Origin: Burkholderiaceae bacterium
GTDB taxonomy: Bacteria; Pseudomonadota; Gammaproteobacteria; Burkholderiales; Burkholderiaceae_C
Direction of reading: 5' to 3'
DNA length: 6,088 bases
NCBI GenBank assembly: GCA_030726195.1
Contig: JANREF010000150.1
Location: 1-6,088, forward strand
A program made the translations under genes and the position numbers. Below, in pieces: positions 1-4,963 of the stretch. The notes below the pieces were generated by a model. That model had not been told where the DNA came from. It did no database searches and saw only the letters and a list, made by a program, of their open reading frames with translations. Positions within the stretch are counted from its first letter, which is position 1. Each line of letters begins with the position of its first letter.

Positions 1-1
1 G

Positions 2-1780
2 CTAGTCCAGCGCTACCGTGGCACCTTGCGCGTGCAGCTTGGCGTAGAGGCCGTCTGCGCTCAACAACTCGGCGTGCGTGCCTTGCTCTGCAATGCCGCC
101 GTTGGCCATGACGAGAACACGGTCGGCATGTTCAATGGTCGACAAGCGGTGCGCAATGACCACGGTGGTGCGCCCAACCATGAGTGTGTGCAAGGCCTCT
201 TGCACCAAGCGCTCGGACTCGTTGTCCAAGGCCGATGTGGCTTCATCCAAAATCAAAATTGGCGCGTCTTTGTAAATGGCTCTGGCAATGGCCAAACGTT
301 GGCGCTGCCCGCCCGAGAGCTGTGTGGCGTTGTGCCCCACGGCTTGGTCTATGCCGTTGGGCAATGCGGCCACCATGTCGCCCAAATTGGCAGCTTGTAT
401 GGCGGCGTTGACGCGGTCACGGTCTACGGTTTGGCCCAGCGCAATGTTGGCGGCCAAGCTGTCGTTGAGCATGACCACGTCCTGGCTCACCAACGCAAAC
501 TGCGCGCGCAGGCTGCGCAAATCCCAGTCGGGCAAGGCCACGCCGTCTAAGGCAATGCGTCCAGCGCTGTACTCCACAAACCGCGGTAGCAAGTTGACCA
601 GCGTGGTTTTACCCGCGCCAGATGGGCCGACCAAGGCCACCACCTCACCGGGCTCGATGTGCAAACTGACCTTGTTGAGTGCCAAGCCTTCTTGTGACTC
701 GTAGCTCACGCAGACATCGCTCAGATCAAGCTGGCCCCGGGCTTTGCCCTGGCTGTGTTGTCCGCTGGATTGCTCAGCCACGTTTTCTATCAGCTCCAAG
801 CCGCGCTCTAGGGCCGCCAAGCCGCGTGTGATGGGGTTGGCCACATCGGCCAAGTGCTTGATCGGAGCGACCAACATCAGCATGGCAGTGACAAACGACA
901 CAAAGCTGCCCACCGACGTGCCACTGGCGTTGGCTTGCCACAGCGCGGCCGCTACAACCGCGGACAAGGCCATGGCCGCGAGCATTTGGGTCAGCGGCGT
1001 CATGGCAGCAGACGCCACGGTCGAGCGCAGTGCCAAGCCCCGCAGTTGGTGGCTCAGCTTGGCAAAGCGGTCTTCCTGCGCATGCTGCGCGGCGTGCAGC
1101 CGGATCATGCGGTGTGCCAGAACGTTTTCTTCCACCACGTAGGCCAGGTCGTCGGTTGCGAGCTGGCTGCGCCGGGTCAGGCCGTACAAGCGCTTGGACA
1201 GCACGCGCATGACCAGCACCAAGGCGGGGAACACCAACAGCACGATGAGCGTGAGTTGCCAATTGAGGTAGAACAAGTAGCCCAGCAACGCCAGCAAAGT
1301 CATGCTGTCCTTGGTCAGTACCAATAGCGCACCCACCAGCATGTTGGTGCCGTTTTGCACCTCGTACACCAAGGTGTTGGACAGACTGCTGGCGGATTGT
1401 TTGTGAAACAAATCGAGCTCTGCCACGCACAAGCGCCTGAACATGGCTTGACGCAGCGTGAGCATGGCGCCGTTGGCCACATACGACAGCAAGTATTGGG
1501 CCGCAAAGCCCGCTGCACCGCGCAAACCAAACACACCCAGCAGCGCCACAGGCACCATCCACAGCGGCACGGATTGTTCGGCAAAGCCCTTGTCCAGCAG
1601 GCCTTGCAGCAAGGCTGGGATCATGGGCTCGGTGGATGCGCCCACCAAACTGGCCACCACAATCCACATGGCGGCCACGCGGCCCCCCTTGAAGAAGGGC
1701 CACAGACGTGCCAGTCTTTCCCGCATGGGCTTTGGGGGCGTGGGCGCATGCGAGCCCGGCGTGTGAACGTGTTGTGTCAA
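2..1780 (-). CDS. msbA: MsbA-type lipid A export ABC transporter, permease and ATPase in one chain
   Basis: This is a 592-residue half-transporter that would work as an inner-membrane homodimer, flipping lipid A-core to the periplasmic leaflet using ATP. The N-terminal half is the type I exporter membrane domain, with six hydrophobic segments at about 34-54, 72-95, 146-168, 169-191, 255-281 and 289-306. The nucleotide-binding domain follows: Walker A GPSGAGKT (385-392), Q-loop Gln433, signature LSGGQ (488-492), Walker B ILILDE (508-513), D-loop SALD and H-loop His544. All catalytic residues are present and the length fits the family. The segment STEPMIPALLQGLLDKGF near residues 49-66 resembles betaproteobacterial MsbA as I recall it. 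The listed start is TTG; the first in-frame ATG lies at 1726 (Met19), and an in-frame stop lies upstream at 1799-1801. Neither start has a clear Shine-Dalgarno sequence, so the start is uncertain. The gene is divergent from tolB. The assignment to lipid A rather than another lipid or drug rests on family resemblance. Confidence 0.92.
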   Translation of the reverse strand: MTQHVHTPGSHAPTPPKPMRERLARLWPFFKGGRVAAMWIVVASLVGASTEPMIPALLQGLLDKGFAEQSVPLWMVPVALLGVFGLRGAAGFAAQYLLSYVANGAMLTLRQAMFRRLCVAELDLFHKQSASSLSNTLVYEVQNGTNMLVGALLVLTKDSMTLLALLGYLFYLNWQLTLIVLLVFPALVLVMRVLSKRLYGLTRRSQLATDDLAYVVEENVLAHRMIRLHAAQHAQEDRFAKLSHQLRGLALRSTVASAAMTPLTQMLAAMALSAVVAAALWQANASGTSVGSFVSFVTAMLMLVAPIKHLADVANPITRGLAALERGLELIENVAEQSSGQHSQGKARGQLDLSDVCVSYESQEGLALNKVSLHIEPGEVVALVGPSGAGKTTLVNLLPRFVEYSAGRIALDGVALPDWDLRSLRAQFALVSQDVVMLNDSLAANIALGQTVDRDRVNAAIQAANLGDMVAALPNGIDQAVGHNATQLSGGQRQRLAIARAIYKDAPILILDEATSALDNESERLVQEALHTLMVGRTTVVIAHRLSTIEHADRVLVMANGGIAEQGTHAELLSADGLYAKLHAQGATVALD

Positions 1781-1789
1781 AGTAATGCA

Positions 1790-1817
1790 ATAGTAGAGCT
1801 AAATCGACGCGAATCGA
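1790..1817 (-). promoter_or_regulatory. Candidate msbA promoter
   Basis: Read on the minus strand, TACTAT (1795-1790) matches the sigma-70 -10 box at 4 of 6 positions. It lies 16 bases after TCGATT (1817-1812), which matches TTGACA at only 3 of 6. Transcription would start near 1783, three or four bases before the TTG start or about 57 bases before the ATG at 1726. Support is by eye only and the -35 box is weak. Confidence 0.3.
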
Positions 1818-1834
1818 TAGACGTCCGTTATTAT
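1804..1834 (+). promoter_or_regulatory. Candidate tolB promoter
   Basis: TATTAT (1829-1834) matches the -10 consensus at 5 of 6 positions. TCGACG (1804-1809) matches TTGACA at 4 of 6, but the 19-base spacer is longer than the ideal 17. Transcription would begin near 1841, giving a leader of about 28 bases with only a weak AGAG (1855-1858) as ribosome-binding sequence before the ATG at 1869. The -35 box lies inside the spacer of the proposed minus-strand msbA promoter, so the two could not easily be occupied together. Confidence 0.4.
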
Positions 1835-1868
1835 CTACGGCTCGAAGACCAATTAGAGTGCCTTACAC

Positions 1869-3212
1869 ATGCTTCACAACCGCCCATACACCAACCTGCC
1901 TTCGAATGAGCCCGACGGTGCGCGTCTGACCCGGCGCGGCGCGCTAGCCGCTGTGTCCAGTGCGGGTGGTTTGGCATTGGTGGGCGTGCCCATGGCCGCG
2001 CAAGCGCAGTTTCGCGTGGATGTTGCCGGTGTAGGTCTCACGCAGCGGCCTTTTGCCATCGCAGCTTTCAGAGGCCGCGAGTTGCTGACCAGCCGCGTCG
2101 ACGACATCGTCACAGCCGACTTAGAGCGCAGCGGTTTGTTCCGTGTGGTGCCCATGGACAGCGAGCAGCTCGACGAGGCCTCCCGCCCCGACCTTGGTCC
2201 GTGGCGCGCCCGTGGTGTGGATGCGCTCGTCACTGGCAGCGTGAATGCTTTAGAGGGCGGGCGCTTTGACGTGCGGTTTCGCTTGTGGGATGTTGTGCGT
2301 GCTGAAGACTTGGGTGGCGTGAGCTTCCCCGTGGAGGGCAACTTGGGCCGTTTGGCTGCCCACCGTGTCGCCGATGCCGTGTACGAAAAACTCACGGGTG
2401 AAAAAGGCGTGTTCTCCACGCGTGTGGCCTACGTGACCAAGTCGGCTACGCGCCACCAATTGTGGGTGGCTGACGCAGACGGTGAAAACGCGCAAGTGGC
2501 CCTGAGCAGCCCAGAGCCGGTGATTTCGCCGGCGTGGTCGCCCGATGGCAACCAATTGGCGTATGTGTCGTTTGAGGCGCGCAAGCCCGTGATTTACGCG
2601 CACACGATTGCCACGGGTAAGCGCCGCTTGATGGCCAACTTCAAGGGTTCCAACTCGGCGCCCGCTTGGTCGCCCGATGGCCAAACCATGCTGGCTACGT
2701 TGACCTTGTCAGGCAACTCACAAATTTACAAGCTGGACAAAGACGGCGGCGCACCCCAGCGCCTGACGCGCACCAGCAGCATTGACACCGAACCGGTGTT
2801 CGCGCCCGACGGCAGCGCCATTTACTTTGTGAGCAACCGAGGTGGCTCGCCGCAGATTTACCGCATGCCGGCCTCGGGCGGCGGCGCAACCCGCGTGACC
2901 TTCCAAGGCAACTACAACATTTCGCCAGCGCCCAGCGCAGACGGCAAGTGGTTGGCGTTTGTGGGGCGAATTGACGGTTTGTTCCGCCTGCAACTGCTCA
3001 ACCTTGAGACCAACGAGGTACGCGGCCTGACAGATACGGATGCGGACGAAAGTCCGAGTTTCTCCGCCAACAGTCGCATGATCATTTACGCCACACGCGT
3101 GGCCGGACGCGAAGCACTGATGACGGTGTCGGTGGACGGGCGGGTGCGCACCCGCTTGGCTGGTGCGACAGGTGATATCCGCGAACCCGATTGGGGTCCG
3201 TTCCGTTTGTGA
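1869..3212 (+). CDS. tolB: Tol-Pal system periplasmic beta-propeller protein TolB
   Basis: TolB is the periplasmic protein that binds Pal and is released through TolA, coupling inner-membrane energy to outer-membrane constriction. The 447-residue product has an N-terminal export signal. A polar stretch of about 20 residues leads to LTRRGALA (20-27), then a hydrophobic segment ending in AQA (44-46) before Gln47. The mature N-terminal alpha/beta domain runs to about residue 180 and contains the typical ALVTGSV segment (119-125). A six-bladed propeller follows, with recurring blade motifs PAWSPDG (221-227 and 265-271), PVFAPDG (309-315), APSADGK (354-360), SPSFSAN (395-401) and EPDWGPF (439-445). 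The length is normal for the family. The ATG at 1869 is the only good start that keeps the whole signal peptide. pal lies 119 bases downstream; tolA is not upstream. The twin arginines suggest Tat rather than Sec export, which is an inference. Confidence 0.97.
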   Translation: MLHNRPYTNLPSNEPDGARLTRRGALAAVSSAGGLALVGVPMAAQAQFRVDVAGVGLTQRPFAIAAFRGRELLTSRVDDIVTADLERSGLFRVVPMDSEQLDEASRPDLGPWRARGVDALVTGSVNALEGGRFDVRFRLWDVVRAEDLGGVSFPVEGNLGRLAAHRVADAVYEKLTGEKGVFSTRVAYVTKSATRHQLWVADADGENAQVALSSPEPVISPAWSPDGNQLAYVSFEARKPVIYAHTIATGKRRLMANFKGSNSAPAWSPDGQTMLATLTLSGNSQIYKLDKDGGAPQRLTRTSSIDTEPVFAPDGSAIYFVSNRGGSPQIYRMPASGGGATRVTFQGNYNISPAPSADGKWLAFVGRIDGLFRLQLLNLETNEVRGLTDTDADESPSFSANSRMIIYATRVAGREALMTVSVDGRVRTRLAGATGDIREPDWGPFRL

Positions 3213-3245
3213 TGGGGCTATCACCTATTTCATTGACACATTTTT

Positions 3246-3280
3246 TTGTTAAGGTGTGTCGTGTTGCCGGGGCTTAACAA
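3246..3280. repeat. 8-bp perfect inverted repeat in the tolB-pal gap
   Basis: TTGTTAAG (3246-3253) and CTTAACAA (3273-3280) are exact reverse complements separated by 19 bases. The left arm emerges from a seven-T run (3241-3247). The right arm contains TTAACA (3274-3279), a 5 of 6 match to a -35 box, though no well-spaced -10 box follows. The rest of the 119-base gap holds a perfect TTGACA (3233-3238) without a convincing -10 partner and a TATTCT box (3302-3307). It could be an operator or a weak RNA hairpin; no function is established. Confidence 0.4.
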
Positions 3281-3322
3281 GCGCTGGCTGTAAACGTTTT
3301 GTATTCTTAATCCCACTGAATT

Positions 3323-3327
3323 GGAGA
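3323..3327 (+). promoter_or_regulatory. Ribosome-binding site of pal
   Basis: GGAGA ends four bases before the ATG at 3332. It is the clearest Shine-Dalgarno sequence in the window and fixes the pal start. This fits the high expression expected for an abundant outer-membrane lipoprotein. Confidence 0.8.
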
Positions 3328-3331
3328 CCTC

Positions 3332-3871
3332 ATGTTGAAGAGAAAATCCGCGTTGGCTGCCATGGCTGCGTTGTGTCTGAGCTTGGTATTGGGCGGTTGT
3401 GCCAGCGGTATTTCGCTGGATGAGTCCGCTGCCGCCAATGCCAATGGCGCGGCAGGTGCCAATGCTGCTGGCGTGAACGCCAATGGCGTGGCAGGCGTAG
3501 AGCTGGCCTCAGACGCTGGTACTGCGCAGCAGCCGCCAGAGTCTTTGTCTAGGCTGGTGTACTTCGCCTTCGACAGCTTTGCCATCAGCGACGAGTTCAC
3601 GCCATTGTTGGCCGCGCACGCGCGCTTCTTGAACACCGACCGCACCCGCCGTGTGGTGGTGGAGGGCAACACCGACGAGCGCGGTGGCCGTGAATACAAC
3701 TTGGCCTTGGGCCAGCAGCGCGCCGAAGCTGTGCGCCGCGCGCTGTCGTTGCTGGGTGTGCAGGACTCTCAGATGGAGGCGGTGAGCTTTGGCGAAGAAA
3801 AGCCTGCTGCATTGGGTGGCGACGAGGCCAGCATGAGCCTGAACCGCCGCGCGCTCATCAACTACCGCTAA
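3332..3871 (+). CDS. pal: Peptidoglycan-associated lipoprotein Pal
   Basis: Pal is an outer-membrane lipoprotein that binds peptidoglycan and alternates between the cell wall and TolB. The 179-residue precursor has a lipoprotein signal: basic MLKRK, a hydrophobic core and the lipobox LGGC with Cys23 as the lipidated residue. Ala at +2 fits sorting to the outer membrane. Residues 24 to about 70 are a low-complexity Ala/Asn/Gly/Val linker with an internal repeat. The OmpA-like peptidoglycan-binding domain follows, from LVYFAFDS (75-82) through EGNTDERGGREYNLALGQ (111-128) to the C terminus. Asp115 and Arg130 occupy the positions that hold the diaminopimelate of peptidoglycan in this fold. The length is typical and the start is supported by GGAGA. 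It sits between tolB and cpoB, the standard order. A terminator-like hairpin follows about 50 bases after the stop. Confidence 0.98.
   Translation: MLKRKSALAAMAALCLSLVLGGCASGISLDESAAANANGAAGANAAGVNANGVAGVELASDAGTAQQPPESLSRLVYFAFDSFAISDEFTPLLAAHARFLNTDRTRRVVVEGNTDERGGREYNLALGQQRAEAVRRALSLLGVQDSQMEAVSFGEEKPAALGGDEASMSLNRRALINYR
3440..3497 (+). repeat. Imperfect 39-base-period repeat in the Pal linker
   Basis: GCCAATGGCGCGGCAGGTG (3440-3458) recurs as GCCAATGGCGTGGCAGGCG (3479-3497), differing at two positions. The period of 39 bases is 13 codons, so it stays in frame and encodes ANGAAGA and then ANGVAGV. It lies wholly in the flexible tether between the lipidated cysteine and the OmpA-like domain. 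Confidence 0.75.
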
Positions 3872-3921
3872 GCGTTCAGCTGGCAGGCGTGGTCGCTTGC
3901 CGTGTGGTTTGCCATAATCAA

Positions 3922-3952
3922 AGCTCGGTTGCGCCAGTGACCGGGCTTTTTT
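3922..3952 (+). terminator. Rho-independent terminator after pal
   Basis: AGCTCGGT (3922-3929) pairs with ACCGGGCT (3940-3947) as an 8-bp stem with one G-U pair, across a 10-base loop. A run of six T bases (3947-3952) follows, its first base shared with the stem. It lies 50 bases after the pal stop codon and 130 bases before cpoB, so it would end or attenuate tolB-pal transcription. Confidence 0.72.
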
Positions 3953-4053
3953 CTTGTAGCGCAGCACGGTGTAGGTCTGCGCAATGCAAGCGCGATGGCT
4001 GTAGGGTTGGGGTTGTGCAGTGCCTTGCGGCCGTTTAGGGCCAGCTTGGGAGC

Positions 4054-4065
4054 CGCACACGTGCG
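4054..4065. promoter_or_regulatory. Short inverted repeat upstream of cpoB
   Basis: CGCAC (4054-4058) and GTGCG (4061-4065) form a 5-bp inverted repeat around AC. It ends seven bases before a TATATT box (4073-4078), where a repressor could act. The repeat is short and may be chance. The rest of the region between the pal terminator and cpoB shows no gene that I can recognise. Confidence 0.2.
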
Positions 4066-4072
4066 AAACAAA

Positions 4073-4084
4073 TATATTGGACGG
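4073..4084 (+). promoter_or_regulatory. -10-like box and ribosome-binding sequence of cpoB
   Basis: TATATT (4073-4078) matches the -10 consensus at 5 of 6 positions, with only a poorly spaced TTGGGA (4046-4051) as a -35 candidate. GGACGG (4079-4084) abuts the ATG at 4085; its GGA is six bases from the second ATG at 4088, a better ribosome-binding distance. This supports a start at 4085/4088 over the upstream ATG at 3995. Confidence 0.4.
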
Positions 4085-4840
4085 ATGATGATTTTTAAAT
4101 ATTTACAAATAGGCAGCCGCGAATTGTTGCGTTGGTGTGCTGTGGCGACGTTGGTAGGGGCCGCGCAGGTCAGCCATGCGGCTTTGTTTGAAGACGATGA
4201 GGCCAGGCGCGCCATTATTGATTTACGCCAGCGCGTGCAGGCCATGCAAGACGAGTTCGCCAAAATTGCAACCAGCGAGAGCATTTTGAATTTGGCCAAT
4301 CAAAACGAGCAGCTGCGCGGCGAGGTGGCCCAGTTGCGCGGCCAAAACGAGCAGCTTGGGCGCGCGGTGGATGATCTGCGCCAACAAACGGCGGAGTTGC
4401 AAAGCCGATTGGCGGTACTCGAGCCTGTGGGCGTGAGCGTTGACAATGAAAACTTCACGGTAGGCCCCCGTGAAAAAGCCAGCTACGAGTCGGCCATGGC
4501 GACCTTGCGAGCAAGTGATTTTGAGAAAGCCGGCGGGATTTTGCAGACCTTGCTGCGCGATTTCCCCGAGTCGGGCTACACACCCAGCGCTTTGTTTTGG
4601 CTGGGCAACGCCTACTACGCCACTGGCCAGTACAGCGCAGCCTTGAAAACCTTTGACCAACTGATTGCGCAGTTTGCCCAGCACCTGCGTGTGCCTGAGG
4701 CCATGTTGGCGCGCGCCAACTGCCAAGTGGAGCTGCGCGACAAGAAGGGGGCTCGCCAGAGTTTGGAGGCCTTGGTGACCCAGTTCCCAGATACGGGTGC
4801 GGCCCAAGCTGCCAAACAACGCCTGGACGCTTTGAAGTAA
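4085..4840 (+). CDS. cpoB: Tol-Pal accessory protein CpoB (YbgF)
   Basis: CpoB is a periplasmic protein that binds TolA and links Tol-Pal constriction to peptidoglycan synthesis by PBP1B. From the start chosen here it has 251 residues. A Sec-type signal peptide ends at SHA (30-32) before ALFEDDEARR, the usual mature N terminus of this family. Residues about 36-113 form a coiled coil rich in Leu, Gln and Glu, the part that trimerises in the family. A short linker leads to tetratricopeptide-like repeats from about 133 to the end: ASYESAMATLRASDFEKA, then SALFWLGNAYYATGQYSAAL, then PEAMLARANCQVELRDKKGA. An ATG at 3995 would add 30 residues in front of the signal peptide and is unlikely. The ATG at 4088 is an equal alternative. 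The gene is third in the tolB-pal-cpoB order, but a terminator separates it from pal, so it may have its own promoter. Confidence 0.93.
   Translation: MMIFKYLQIGSRELLRWCAVATLVGAAQVSHAALFEDDEARRAIIDLRQRVQAMQDEFAKIATSESILNLANQNEQLRGEVAQLRGQNEQLGRAVDDLRQQTAELQSRLAVLEPVGVSVDNENFTVGPREKASYESAMATLRASDFEKAGGILQTLLRDFPESGYTPSALFWLGNAYYATGQYSAALKTFDQLIAQFAQHLRVPEAMLARANCQVELRDKKGARQSLEALVTQFPDTGAAQAAKQRLDALK
4301..4356 (+). repeat. 14-base direct repeat in the CpoB coiled coil
   Basis: CAAAACGAGCAGCT occurs at 4301-4314 and again at 4343-4356. The 42-base offset is 14 codons, exactly two heptads, and repeats the residues QNEQL (73-77 and 87-91) in the same coiled-coil register. Confidence 0.75.
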
Positions 4841-4860
4841 AGCGCCCACCAGCATCACGG

Positions 4861-4879
4861 GCAGCCTCAGAGCGGCTGC
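4861..4879. repeat. Perfect 6-bp hairpin ahead of the cpoB terminator
   Basis: GCAGCC (4861-4866) pairs exactly with GGCTGC (4874-4879) around a seven-base loop, six bases before the terminator stem. It has no T run of its own. It could protect the 3' end of the cpoB transcript or help stop RNA polymerase. Confidence 0.45.
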
Positions 4880-4885
4880 AGCTCA

Positions 4886-4917
4886 CCCCGTGCACTCTGC
4901 CGTGCATGGGGTTTTTT
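4886..4917 (+). terminator. Strong rho-independent terminator after cpoB
   Basis: CCCCGTGCA (4886-4894) pairs with TGCATGGGG (4903-4911) in a 9-bp stem with one G-U pair and an eight-base loop. Six T bases follow (4912-4917). It lies 45 bases after the cpoB stop and marks the end of the Tol-Pal cluster, separating it from the YeeE-family gene. Confidence 0.9.
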
Positions 4918-4948
4918 GTTGCAGGGCACACGTTCTGTCACCCAGCCC

Positions 4949-4954
4949 TACAAT
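4949..4954 (+). promoter_or_regulatory. -10-like box of the YeeE-family gene
   Basis: TACAAT matches TATAAT at 5 of 6 positions and ends nine bases before the ATG at 4964. No -35 box is seen at the right distance: TTGCAG (4919-4924) is 24 bases away and TTCTGT (4933-4938) is 10 bases away. If used, transcription would begin within about three bases of the ATG. Confidence 0.4.
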
Positions 4955-4963
4955 ACGACTCCT

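Noticed and set aside
774..1790. A long open frame of 338 codons on the minus strand, plus several plus-strand frames, inside msbA
   Set aside because: They are overlaps of a gene with complete ABC-transporter motifs; their products are rich in Arg, His, Gly and Ala with no domain, as expected in alternative frames of GC-rich DNA.
1355..1909. A plus-strand open frame of 184 codons running from msbA across the promoter gap into tolB
   Set aside because: It overlaps two confident genes, has a His- and Gln-rich composition without motifs, and covers the divergent promoter region.
3209..3224. GTGAT-N6-ATCAC hairpin over the tolB stop codon as a terminator
   Set aside because: The stem is only 5 bp, and the seven-T run starts 16 bases later, so it does not form an intrinsic terminator.
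3233..3262. Perfect TTGACA hexamer as a pal promoter
   Set aside because: At spacers of 15-18 bases the best -10 candidate matches only three of six positions.
3889..3918. CATAAT (3913-3918) after pal as a -10 box of a small RNA or of cpoB
   Set aside because: No -35 box at a suitable distance, and the terminator hairpin begins four bases downstream.
3509..4060. A minus-strand open frame of 183 codons opposite pal and the pal-cpoB gap
   Set aside because: It is antisense to the conserved OmpA-like domain, shows no motif, and reads through the terminator hairpin.
3995..4084. Upstream ATG extension of cpoB by 30 residues
   Set aside because: It would place a polar segment before an obvious signal peptide; the ATGs at 4085 and 4088 have a ribosome-binding sequence and give a standard CpoB N terminus.
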